Source: Meconema thalassinum
Lineage: Eukaryota > Arthropoda > Insecta > Orthoptera > Tettigoniidae
NCBI GenBank assembly: GCA_946902985.2
Contig: OX336395.1
Location: 284,699,065-284,763,064 of the forward strand
Direction: 5' to 3'
DNA length: 64,000 bases
The position numbers and the translations under genes were made by a program. Below are positions 21,857-32,000 of the stretch, piece by piece. Every line of letters begins with the position of its first letter. Position 1 is the first letter of the stretch. The notes beneath the pieces were generated by a model, which saw only the letters and a list, made by a program, of their open reading frames with translations, did not search any database and was not told the origin of the DNA.

Positions 21857-22632
21857 CTGTGGACCAGTATAGATCGCGATACATTTCCGTGTAAAATACC
21901 CCAAAAAACAAAATGGCGGCGTTGATGACATTATCGACGACGTCTCGAAATACTCATGCAGCAAGCTTACAGGAAAAGCCTGGTGAATAGGGAGTATTGG
22001 GTGGGGGAAACATTAACAGAAATCAGCATTTACAATAAACGTTGGAAACAAGATGTGTATCGCGATCTTTACTTGACCATATAGGTCAAGTAATGATCGC
22101 GATACATTTTTATTAAATATGAGAGGAAAGGCGAAAATGTCGATGTGTATCGCGATCTTTACTTGAGCTATATAGGTCAAGGACCAATATACAGTAGGTC
22201 AAATAAAGATCGCGATACATATTTTTAAAATATGACAGGAAACGCGAAAATGTCGATATAGGTCAGGGACCTATATACAGTAGGTCAAGTAAAGATCACG
22301 ACACTTTTTTGCTTTAAATACCAGCTGAAATTCGAAACTTCCGATGAGTATCGCGATTTTTGAAATATCACCTGAAATGCCAAAATTTCGATGTGTATCG
22401 TGATTTTTAAAATATCAGCTGAAATGCCAAAATTTTGATGTGTGTGGCGATCTTTACTTGACACATCTTGTTTCCAAATTTTCTTTTAATGCTAATTTCT
22501 GTTTATGTTTCCCCCTCCCAGGCTTTTCCCGTAAGTTTGCTAGAGGAATATTTCGTGACGTCATCAACGCCGCCATTTTGTTTTTAGGGGACTTTTATAC
22601 GGAAATGTATCGCGATCTATACTAGTCCCCAG
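21857..22632. mobile_element. Foldback/MITE-like element with long inverted arms (776 bp)
   Basis: The left end (CTGTGGACCAGTATAGATCG) and the reverse complement of the right end (CTGGGGACTAGTATAGATCG) match, and the match continues imperfectly for about 200 bp per arm: CGCGATACATTTCCG, then AAAATGGCGGCGTTGATGAC, then GGAAAAGCCTGG, then GGAAACAAGATGTGT. The centre holds repeated TATCGCGATCTTTACTTGA / TCAAGTAAAGATCGCGATAC words that are themselves inverted repeats. There is no coding capacity. I see no clear target duplication, so the exact ends carry an uncertainty of a few bases. A non-autonomous DNA transposon is the simplest reading. Confidence 0.7.
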
Positions 22633-23587
22633 CGGTCTATCTACATACCTAATGGGCTACAAAACATACCAGGGAATGTGCCTGCAGAGTGTACATTGTA
22701 GGAGAGAATAAGAGAACAAGGCAACCCTTCTCTCTCTCACGTGCGCATTAATTATGCATGGCACATATCTCGCTCTATAGAGGCATAAGTGCATTTCGAA
22801 ACTAAGTTACATCACGTATGTCCTACTTCAGATCTAATCAATATTCCTACAGCGCTTCAGTGGGGTAGGGAAATTGCATTCCAATGTTCTCTTGATGGTG
22901 TTGCACAGAATGTGCCAATGCAATGTCTGGCTCTACTCAGGTCAGGTGTGTCTCTAGCTTCTTCCAATTACTGTAATTGTGGTGAGTTAATATTTAGATG
23001 TTATGTGCTCAATTAGGCTACCATAAGAATGTATACAAATTATTCTACGGAGTTTTTCACATTAAAGGTTCACAAATGAGCTACCACAGGCAAAGACCAT
23101 TAGTCGTGTTATTGCTTAGGACAACTTCCTGGTAACTGATATATTCTGTTTGTTCCGTTGCAGGCACGTTTCAATAAAAAAAGAAGAAGAATGATGCAGG
23201 GATGCTCATTCGTTAGGAATATGTTTGTTGACGGCCAAATTACGATCATAACATGCCGGTAACGAGTTTGCTTTGCTGTGGCGGCCTTCCCAATTCCCCA
23301 CTAGCTTATAAGTAATAGGATACTCAACCTGCAGCGCCTTCACTTGAGGGCAATCATATCTCAAATGCCTTATATGGTTGAGATTTTACATGGCACGTTG
23401 TGTACATTTCACGTATAATATGATCTAGCGTGCAAGCAGCATGGAACTGCAGTACCAATACAATTACATCAGCTTATGTGAGGTGTTCTTATAGAAAATA
23501 AGTCTAAGTGATCCAATCTTCCAAATAATATTCAATCTGAAATCATTTGTGTTATTATAAGAGAAGTAATGCAGAACCTATAATTAC
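22633..23587. other. No gene recognised (probable intron or 3' intergenic side of the exons at 23.6 kb)
   Basis: Small ORFs, including one of 75 codons at 22,789-23,016, show no family features. I found no further exon of the minus-strand gene here. Confidence 0.35.
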
Positions 23588-23677
23588 CTGTAGTTCATGT
23601 TCCTCCTTAACTGCTATCCTTTCAATATCACCATCCTTGTCCTGCAGGTTATCAGAGGGCAACAGCTCTTTTGACAC
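23588..23677 (-). CDS. Second coding exon of a putative C2H2 zinc-finger gene
   Basis: On the minus strand a 90-base, in-phase exon is flanked by CTCTGCAG| acceptor and |GTAATT donor. It encodes 30 residues starting VSKELLPSDN and ending VKEEHELQ, with both junctions in phase 0. Acidic 'VKEEHE' leaders are typical of the segment upstream of fingers in insect C2H2 genes (family knowledge). Together with the exon at 23,873-23,947 it gives a 53-residue N-terminus. No finger exon is visible between here and 18,128; it would lie beyond the retroelement array or left of the window. The function is inferred only from the leader style. Confidence 0.5.
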
Positions 23678-23872
23678 CTGCAGAGTATTGCAAGTATGAT
23701 CCAAGGTTAATATGAGCACTAAGTTATGTGTATCACAAACAGCCAAAGTTAACAGATACTGGTTAATATACCATTTACTATTAAGTGCTGTATTAAGTCA
23801 CTAACACTTGCTTGTCATGCACATCACTAAGATTGCAATGTTACACAATATACGAATTAATATGCAACTTAC

Positions 23873-23947
23873 CAGGTTAGAGAATTCATGTGTATGAGTC
23901 AACCATTCTGGCTTACTCTTCATCGATTGTTGCTCCCCCATTATAAC
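23873..23947 (-). CDS. First coding exon of a putative C2H2 zinc-finger gene
   Basis: On the minus strand, TTCTAGGTTCCAG| acceptor is followed by GTTATA and then an ATG at 23,941. The 69 coding bases encode 23 residues (MGEQQSMKSKPEWL...), ending CTG just before a strong GTAAGT donor. The phase-0 end joins in frame with the exon at 23,588-23,677 after a 195-base intron. 'KPEWL' followed by an acidic second exon is the usual opening of insect KEE-type zinc-finger proteins. The upstream acceptor implies a non-coding 5' exon at higher coordinates. Two exons with matching phase and good splice sites are stronger evidence than either alone, yet no homology search was possible. Confidence 0.5.
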
Positions 23948-24019
23948 CTGGAACCTAGAAAATAGAGAGACCACTTATGAATCAATAAAGCACCTTACTT
24001 ACACCAGTGTGCCAAATCA

Positions 24020-24790
24020 GTTGATGATGATGATAATTGTTGTTTTAAGGGGCATAACATCTAGGCTATCGGCCCCTAATAGTTTGGGTGATCGTAAAGA
24101 TGATAATGAAAAGTAAACTATAACTAAACCTAACTACTAACTTATATACTAGAAGAAGAAATGGAAAACAAAAGGGGCATCAGTCAAAAAAAGGACAGGA
24201 GGAAAAGAAATGCCCTCAACCCTCGAAGAATGCGGATTGAGGGACTGGGAAGGAAGGAGAGCCATGAAAGGCAGATAGCAAAGTGAAAGAGGAGAGGGTC
24301 CGCTCCAGAGGTAATGGATAAGAGGGGGAAGACCGGACTAGGCTCAGAAATCTCTCGGGGTCGCCAACTCCCGAACTCACCAGCCATAAGCCCCCGAGTG
24401 TGTAGCAATTTCTAGGGTGCACCAGAAGTGGTGGGGCTACATGCCTCCTTGAGGGCCTTGAACAGAAGGCAGGAGATAAGTTGAAAAGAAAAAGAAGGTT
24501 GACCCCTCGCAGAAGGAGGGTATCAGAAAAGATGAGACAAGGGCCAATTAAGGCGGGAAAGGAAGAGACTCCCCAGGCCTAGGATACCCTAATACTGTCG
24601 GGGTCGGAAGAGAACAAGAGTTGACCAAGTGAGGTCGACAGGAAAGAAGTCGGAGGGGAGCCCGGCACAAGTAAGTGGAAGCATTGCCTGACTCAGCTGG
24701 AGACCCGTGGGCGCCAACCCACGTCCCACAAAATTTGAGCCCCCGGGGCGGGGGGAGGGCGCAAATCAAATAAATCAATTGAGGTAATTT
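24020..24790 (-). mobile_element. Non-LTR/SINE-like retroelement 3' region with (ATC)n tail
   Basis: Read on the minus strand, the segment ends ACTATTAGGGGCCGATAGCC ... TAGATGTTATGCCCC followed by a short ATCATCATC tail (plus-strand 24,020-24,036). This is the ending I associate with widespread polyneopteran retroelements. The 5' side (minus strand, 24,550-24,780) is C-rich and carries an open frame of 76 codons with no recognised domain. A trinucleotide tail instead of poly-A fits some LINE clades and their SINEs. The left boundary is clear at the tail; the right boundary near 24,790 is a guess. Confidence 0.5.
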
Positions 24791-25756
24791 CCAACCTCTC
24801 GAAGTGCACAGTGATAAGGAGCGCTTATATGTTTGTCAATGTCAACAACTGTAAAACCATGACGCTCAACATTACTCTAAGTCATATGTTTAAAAGTTGA
24901 CCGTCATGGTCGAATTCAATAGCGAATCAATAAATAATGGTGCCGGCTTGTAGAACAGGGAAATAAAGTAAGTATCCTACATACGGTTACACTGTATTCC
25001 TATCTATACACCCACACTTGCATTGAGGCAAACATACCGGTATTAAATGTTATATTGTCAGACCTTAGGGTACCGTACCTATAATTATTAGAAACCTATC
25101 AACACGTTTAATAAGGCTACGTGAAAGTGTACTTAGGTTGCTGCAAAGCTATTTATTGTAAATCGGTTCTAGTTGCTTACAGGCAATCAGACGCCACAAA
25201 ATTCAACTTCCTCCTAGTGGTACATAACACTCAGTTCAAACTAGATACCGTACATAATCTTCTCATTCAGGAGGGTAACTTGTATAATTGTCGTCAAAAG
25301 GTTGTTCCTAGGTACCATTGACATTCCATGCTTCTGTATCTTCGACAATTGAATATTGTAAATTGAGTGTCACCGATTATGAGCTGGGCACTTACGTATT
25401 ATTTTCGCTATTTGACATGTTATCATTAACCCAGGTTTTGTCATGTCCCCTCAGAACATTTCAATTCTTCTAACGTGGACTTGTTACCTACGTTTCTTTT
25501 TTATTTTTAATCTAACAATTACATCTCGCCGAATTATATATTCACAAATACTAATTTCAGTGACGGAATTCCTATGTGTTACCAAAGGTACCGATAATAT
25601 AGGAATGTATTTTAAGGTACGACCTGCAGTAAATTCTCTTTAGCTTGCTCAAAGTATGCTTTATGGCTATAATTTAAAATATGTTCGTCATGTGGGAAAG
25701 TAGCCTAGTAACTCGATCGAAACACATAAAGTAGGGTGCTCCGGGGTTTCTGGGCC
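24791..25756. other. No gene recognised
   Basis: AT-rich sequence with 60-70-codon ORFs in unrelated frames; none has a domain or splice context I can support. Confidence 0.35.
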
Positions 25757-26136
25757 CATGGGGTAACTGGGCCATGAGCTATTCATATCCATATTTGTGG
25801 GAATTATAATGTTATTTGGTTGGCACACCTTCATTTTCCTTGTCTCTCTCTGGAACAACATGCATTACTTCAATTGGAGCCATTTTGTAGTTGTTAGTGG
25901 TTCAGTAATTTGTAAGGAGAATTATTTTCAAACAACGTCGTGTTTCCACATGTTTAACGGGCTTCCATCATTGTTCGGTAAGTACCAGTTTCCTTATTAC
26001 TAGTTAGGCGTAAACGTAATGAATGGTTTTGTCTATAAATATGCTAATTACCACCCCTAGGCTTGTTGTTATTTGCCTAGCAGGGGTGGCCCAGTTACCT
26101 CGAGAAATTTTCAAAGAAGGGGTAACCGGGCCATCC
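25757..26136. repeat. Possible MITE-like fragment with GGGGTAACYGGGCC repeats
   Basis: The word GGGGTAACTGGGCCATG (25,760-25,776) recurs as GGGGTAACCGGGCCAT (26,119-26,134), and inverted as GGTGGCCCAGTTACCT (26,085-26,100). A hairpin CCACCCCTAGGC / GCCTAGCAGGGGTGG lies at 26,051-26,088. The arrangement looks like inverted ends of a small DNA element. No transposase is encoded, and the boundaries are not defined. Confidence 0.4.
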
Positions 26137-26379
26137 TATTGGGGTAAATAATTAGAACAGGTAAAAATAAACTAACTTACCATGTCGCCTATTAGGCCTA
26201 TGTTTTTTTTGTTTAGTTATGTAAAACCTAGTTACATGTATTGTTATGTAGGCTACACAACACTTCTTGTTCCATACAACATATCTCTTTGAGTCGTATA
26301 ATTATTCAAGAGTTTAGTGCTTTTCAGTCGGTCAACACGAATGTACCCAAAAGAGATGGGTTATGCCCTAATCCTGAAA

Positions 26380-26623
26380 TAAATTACATTAGATTAATAA
26401 AACGCTAGGATGACCAGTTTCGATCGTCAAACGATCATCATCAGATCCATTACACTTAGGCTATAAAATCTATGTTTGATATACAGGTGAAAATATTTAC
26501 AATATGCACAATTATTTAGTTGCAGTATTGGTACTGCAACTGTCAGTGTATGCTAAATGCATTATATATGATGTTAGGTGAAATGCTAAATGGTGATAGC
26601 TATCCGGAGTTTGTACTTTGGAG
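26380..26623 (-). repeat. Hairpin-bearing repeat, interrupted by the hAT element (continues at 29,315-29,355)
   Basis: Minus-strand motif at 26,417-26,444: CTGATGA, T, stem GATCGT-TTG-ACGATC, then GAAAC. The sequence then continues ...GGTCATCCTAGCG to about 26,380. The part 5' of the motif runs up to the hAT insertion site, resumes after it at 29,315, and meets the gag-protease fragment near 29,355. Similar 'GAAAC...GGT / CATCATCAG' words are common in arthropod repeats, and I suspect a Penelope-like or SINE origin, which is not shown by the sequence. Confidence 0.4.
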
Positions 26624-29306
26624 CAGTGGCGGTTCTAGAAGCTTAAATCTGGGGAGGGGGGGGGGGGCAGACATTTTACCGAATTGATCTCATTAGTCTA
26701 CTTTTTCCTCATTTTTGCAAAATGAGAAAAGTAGGCTAAAAACTATCATTGGTAAAAAAACTTAGCATATTTCACTGTCACATAAATTTATTCTTCTGTT
26801 TCCACTCTGGGCAAACTGGTTCACTATATCAGAAGGGTCGTGACGTAATTTTCCACTTAATTCTCTTTCAATTGAAAGAATTGCGAGATTGGAAAGCCTC
26901 TTTGTTGCCATTGTTGCTCTTAAAATAGGATTTTATTCATTTCGCGAGAGAGAATCTGCGCTTAGCAGAAGCAGATGACACAGGAAGAGTCAGCATCAAC
27001 TTGAAAAATAATAGTAGCTGTGGAAAAGCAACTTCCATTTTCAGAAGTTCAGAAAAAAAGAATGAGGAAGTGTTTGGATGTTTGCCTCTAAATACATTCT
27101 TAGCATAACTGATTTCAGTCTGTAGAACCTTACGGTCTGTGAAGATTAGATTATACTTATCACAGAACGTGAGAATATATATATTCAACATTTAAAATGT
27201 TTTCACTTCTTGGGTTACAGGCATCCATTGCATTCCACACAAAATCATTTACAGTAAATCTACGCAGTAACTCTTCTACCATGTTGTCTAAGACTGGCAT
27301 TAATAAAACGTAGTCTGAAAAGTTTTTTGGAATACTTGAGACTCTAGATTGCTTATAAACTTTCACGCCTAACGACTGAACAGAGTCACATGTAACCGCC
27401 CATAGTTCCTTAAAATAATCATCATTTCGTTTTTCTTGCAACGATTTTACAAGACCATAGATCAACCTATGTGACCCTCCGAAGTCCACATGTTTTTTGT
27501 TGTAAGAACATAGAGGCTCCATTGGCAAGCTCGAGAACATCAGAAAAGATTTGTAACACAATCATCACCTTCACTTTCCAAAGCTGTTTCAACAAACCTT
27601 TTGCTTCTGCTGCCTCTTTCTTGTTAGCTGACTTTGAAAAATACTCTAGAGCTGCTTTAACTGAAGCAAAACGTTTCTGAAAATACATTACTCCTCTATA
27701 TTTACATACCCATCACGTGGCACTTTGAAGAGGTATCTCTAAAACACGTTCTCCTGGATGAAGATCACTCTGTATCTCAACAAACATTAGGTGTCTTACA
27801 ATAGATACAGACTGAAAAGCATAAATTGCTTCCAGTAAACCAAAAGTGTCCCCTACCACGTCTACAAACTGGCTTTGAAACGTCCACCAAAACTAAATTT
27901 AAGCGATGTGCATAACAATGCTCGTAACCACACGGGTTATTGACCTTTTGTCGCAATAAACGTTGCACACCGTTTATCTTTCCTGACATAACCGCGGCTC
28001 CATCATATGCTTGTCCAATGCACTTTACATGGATCGAAACCCACTGAAACAAGGTACTCTAAAGCTGAATTAGCTATAATTTCAGCATTCAGTTGAGACA
28101 AGTGTATAAAACCAATGAAACGCTCCTCTATAGAATTTTGCCCTACATATCTGACACATACGGACATCTGTTCCACTTTACTAACAACTCTAACTTCATC
28201 CAGGATTAAGGAAACATAACCATTGTTATATTTTTTCGTCTCTCCTCCAATATGTTGAACTATTAGCCTATATTAGCTGAGATATCAAGAAATTCATTTT
28301 GAGAATCTTTAGATGAGTAAGTTGCATTCTTTGGTAGACTGTTTACTTGTGCTTTCACTGTCTAGTTTAATAAAATTTAACATTTCATCAAAATTCCCTT
28401 TATTATTAACACTATCATCATCCGAAACTGTTTGGCGATGACCTCTAAGCCAAATGTCTTGCCGAGCAAAAAGTAATGCTACTTGGGCCATTGTTGCCAG
28501 ATCTGAGCGGTTACGCAATATAACCAGAGGTTTCTGGCTTAGCTTCGAAATCACTGTGCCACTATGTTCCCTTACCAGAAAACTGTTTCACTTTGCTATT
28601 GAAGATTTATAACATTCACTATCAGCATGGTTTGTATGTTTTTCTCATATTCTTTTCCAATTGCAAAATCCAGATTTACTGAAAACATATTCAGCATGCT
28701 TGAATCAGATTGAACGAAATGTCGACACAGAAAACAGCATCTTTGTTCTCAGAGTATTCAATAAATGTATTCCCATCAAACCATTTACTGTTAAAACTTC
28801 TGTTCTTATTGTATAGTAACGTTTGTTTATAAACTGATTTACGTGGTTGGCATGGACCATCATAGATCAATGCACTGATATAAAATAGTACTGGTTCGTC
28901 TATATTAGAAACAGTCGCACTCACTTTTTTGTCACAGAGTTGGGGAGATATCGATGCACTTGTATCGCATGGAGGTTTGTCTACCTTGGAAACTTCTGAA
29001 CTTCCATGTCAAAAAGTTGGGAAAAGAGTTTAATACTCTTGGTGTATGCACTACGCATTTAAAAAATATTATATTTATACACGATTTCAATTGTGTGTTT
29101 AAATTACATATAATAAAATAAATAAATCTTGAAATTGAAAGAAATATTAATTTAATTAAATGCATTAGTTTGTTTTATATCAGATAAATTGTATCTGTAA
29201 ATTATCAATTTATTTAGTAACCAAGGAATTTTAAAATAATTATTTCACTAAAACTGGGGGGGGGGGTCGCCCCCCCCCCCCCGGCCCAGGGCTAGAACCG
29301 CCTCTG
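26624..29306 (-). mobile_element. hAT DNA transposon (2,683 bp), frame-broken, with intact 8-bp target duplication
   Basis: Perfect 8-bp duplication CTTTGGAG flanks the element (26,616-26,623 and 29,307-29,314). Terminal inverted repeats are CAGTGGCGGTTCTAG (left) and CAGAGGCGGTTCTAG (right end, reverse complement). Both match the usual hAT CAGNGGCGG start. The 8-bp duplication is diagnostic of the hAT superfamily. Long G or C runs sit just inside both ends (26,652-26,668; 29,258-29,282). The transposase is on the minus strand and broken. A second, unrelated hairpin module (GTCTACTTTT ... AAAAGTAGGC, about 26,697-26,738) lies inside the left end. Confidence 0.93.
26937..28924 (-). pseudogene. 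hAT transposase relic (TTF-finger/ZMYM-like type)
   Basis: Read 5' to 3' on the minus strand, fragments follow the order of a TTF-type hAT transposase. At 28,691-28,924 there is GPCQPRKSVYKQ ... WFDGNTFIEYSENKDAVFC, the TTF-like zinc-finger region. At 28,309-28,554 there is ARQDIWLRGHRQTVSD ... NKGNFDEMLNF. At 27,777-28,052 there is CIGQAYDGAAVMSGKINGVQ ... HCYAHRLNLVL, the catalytic-domain core. At 27,160-27,688 there is a helical region (ANGASMFLQQKT, LIYGLVKSLQEKRND). At 26,937-27,191 there is LTLPVSSASAKRRFSLAK, the C-terminal dimerisation motif. These pieces lie in at least three different frames, so several frameshifts separate them. The protein cannot be made intact. Confidence 0.88.
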
Positions 29307-29354
29307 CTTTGGAGAGATTATATGGTTGTAAAAATCAACTACGGTATGGTTAAA

Positions 29355-29714
29355 CTAAGTGACTAAGCTCACCTGGCTACCTGTATCAATCAAACATCTC
29401 ACCCTCATGCCTCCAATATGCGCGTAAATAATTGGTAGCTGTCTGATAACATTTTCACGGTTCTTCACCACTTCCTCCAGGCAGTCGTCCGGGAATGCTA
29501 CCCACTCTTCTATATTGGCCACTATCATCTCTTCTTCCTCCCTGGCGACCTCCATTTTTAGCCTGTCTCCTTTCAGTTCATTTGGTTTTTTTTTATCCCG
29601 GGCCCCATTAGTTGTGTTTCGCCGGTTATCATTCTGTCGCACCTGTTGCCTCAATAAACTCTCTGCCCCCCTCTCCTTGGTGGTTGTCTGGGCTCTGTCT
29701 GTTCGCCATGGCAC
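29355..29714 (-). pseudogene. pol: Start of pol (aspartic protease) of a Ty3-like element, truncated
   Basis: This minus-strand ORF overlaps the end of the gag ORF by about 86 bases in another frame, the usual layout for frameshift-expressed pol. It begins with a hydrophilic linker rich in R, E, N and K and ends in HIGGMRVRCLIDTGSQVSLVT, where LIDTGSQ is the aspartic protease active-site motif. A stop follows the motif, and the next bases belong to a different repeat. Flap, RT, RNase H and integrase are absent, so pol is cut off right after the protease active site. Confidence 0.75.
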
Positions 29715-30890
29715 GCCCCCATTTCTCCTTCTCCGCTTCTTCAGTACTTAATTGATCCAAGTATTTACGGGATTCAATATACCGCTCGTCCCAGTTGTTC
29801 CTATAATCTCCTCTCTTTTCTTGGCGATAGTCCCTGCCGTTATTCCATCTACCATCTCCATTTCTTTGGTAAGGTCTACCTTGTCTCTGGTTTCCCCTCC
29901 AATTTGTGTACTCCCGCTGGTACGTCCACTGATTATTTTGATTTTGGTTATTCTGATGATATCTCCCGCGGTTATTCTGATAATTCTGATTGTTGTTATG
30001 GAACTGGTTTCGGCCGTCAAAATCTTGTCTTCTCGGCGTGAATTGTGTCCCTGTGGACTGTGTCTTAGTTTGGTTCCCCTGGCCGTGGTTATTTTGGAGT
30101 CCCTGAACTACCTCTGCCGTGTTGACACATTCCAAATTCCTTCTTCCTGTCTGTGGGCTTACCATACTCGTTTCGTCTAAGTGTCTGAGTAATTCTTCGG
30201 CTTGGACTGCGGTCTGAATGTTTCCTGCGACTAATAATTGTTGGATGTGCATTGGGAGTTGTTTCCCGATGGTTAGAACCATATTTGGCTCGCTAGGTGG
30301 GTCGTCAAAATCTCTGAATTTTACCAATTGCTGACTGAAGAATTCTGAAAAACGGGTTGGATGCGTACTATGATATTTGCGCGTGTACAGGTCCATTCTC
30401 AACCCCTGTTGTAACAAAGGACTCCAAAACTTCTTCAAAAATGCCTCGCGGAATTGAGCCATGTCTGTGAACGTGTACTTGAAACTTAAAAACCAGGTCA
30501 GGCTAGGTCCTTCTAAAAATTTCTCCACCAGTCTTAATTGTTTCTCAGGGCCGATGTGCTGGTCATTAAAGTAATCAGTTAATTGCCGTAGAAATGCTTT
30601 GGGAGTAGTTCCTGAATGCTCCTTAAACTTATCGGGCTTAAAATCATTACCCCGAATGACTTGGATGACTTGGGCTGGTGCCAAGTTCGGTTGCGGTGTT
30701 GAAGTCTCCCCCCTGTACTGCTGGAATGCATTCGTCGTTAGTCTGGGACTTTGACCCCGACTCGTGTCCTCAGCCAACTTCGAACCTGCAGGACTTCCAA
30801 TACCTGTTTGCTTCTCCGGTATATTTTCAGTTGAAAATAATGTCGCATTCTCTAACGATCTAATCTCGTTTTTATGATTAATTCTGAGTG
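29629..30890 (-). pseudogene. gag: Gag core and RG-rich tail of the minus-strand Ty3-like element
   Basis: The open frame contains FKPDKFKEHSGTTPKAFL, VEKFLEGPSLTWFLSFK, REAFLKKFWSPLLQQ and GKQLPMHIQQLL, the same four blocks in the same spacing as the 842-aa Gag of the left array. The tail (29,760-30,080) is rich in R, N, Q and G (NNNQNYQNNRGRYHQ style) and has no zinc knuckle. The frame reads back in phase to about 30,890, where a single-base shift separates it from the coiled-coil part. The shared architecture shows both Gags belong to one lineage; sequence identity is modest. Confidence 0.8.
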
Positions 30891-32000
30891 TTCCTGTAAT
30901 TTCGACTTTATATTTTCCTCCAATTCCTGCATTCTTGAACTGTGTTCCCCCAGGCGTTTTAAAATTGTCAAGCGGTCTTCCTTATTCGCATGAGCCTGCT
31001 GGTCCCAATCTCGCCGGATCCTACTTTTCAAGCTATTTATTTTCTCCTCGTTCCTTTCCTGATTTTTCTCTAGCTCTTCACGTATCTGTTCTTGCGTTTT
31101 TACTAGTTGTTCCCCCACCTCTTCTCTTATAACCTCTTGTGTTTTTATTAGCTGTCCCCAGACTTCTTCTCTTATGACCTCTTGTGTGTTTATTAGCTGG
31201 CCTTCCATCTCTTTTCTTATGATCTCTTGTGTTTTGCCTAATTGCTCCTCTAATTTCTCCCGCAAGTGTATCCGCTCGGTTTCAGCCTTAACCACGACTT
31301 TATCTATTTCCTTTATTAATTCCAGCACGTTGTTGTCTACCGAATTAATTTGCTGCTGTAGTTTCTCTTGGGTTTTCTTCATTCCCGCGGTGTTACTGAC
31401 ACATGCTGCCTCTATCTGCTTGAGTTTATCTGCCACCATCTCGTCAAATTGTACTAATTTGTTATCAAATTTCGCCTCCAATTTCTTAATTTCGCCTAAC
31501 TGTTTGATATTGTTTTCCGCAACCTCGCCTGCCAGTTTCTCTACTTTTTTAACGCTCTGATTAATGTCATTAGTGATTTTTTCTAATTGTTCGGTTTGTG
31601 TCGTTTGTGTTACCGCCTGTTGTGACAATTTGTGGTTTAGTTCATTGAATTGTTTGTCCGTGTCTAATTTCTGGACTTCTAACTGGACCGAAATGTTATC
31701 GCTCATATCAAGTAATTGTTTTTCACAGTTCTTTAATTGTTTATCAGTATGCTCCCGCTGAGCTTCTAATTGTTCTTTTAATTGTTCTTCCGTCTTTACG
31801 GACATCTGCACTAATTGTTCTTCCGTTTTCGCGGACATTTGGATCGACATCTGTTCTAATTGTTTTTCACTATGCTCGCGCTGAGCTCCTACTTGTTCCT
31901 TCAATTGTTTCTCCGTCTTTACGGACATCTGTTCTAATTGTTTTTCCGTTTTTACGGACATCTGTTCTAACAATGCCTTAATCTCATCGACACTCGCCAT
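30852..32000 (-). pseudogene. gag: N-terminal coiled-coil part of the same Gag
   Basis: I prefer the ATG at 32,000 (MASVDEIKALLE) over one 27 codons upstream because the coiled-coil register starts there. The protein is a long coiled coil with internal repeats: MSVKTEKQLEQ repeated several times, and a triple IKTQEVIREEV-type block near 31,060-31,240. It stops at 30,852, a few bases past the point where the frame of the Gag core takes over, so one frameshift splits the gene. Coiled coil followed by Gag domain mirrors the array Gag. Confidence 0.75.

Noticed and set aside
29515..30180. Plus-strand hydrophobic ORFs of 78 and 142 codons, suggestive of membrane proteins
   Set aside because: They are antisense to the gag tail and linker; the hydrophobicity is the complement of an R/N/Q-rich coding strand.
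31174..31761. Plus-strand Ser/Cys-rich ORFs
   Set aside because: Antisense shadows of the coiled-coil gag.
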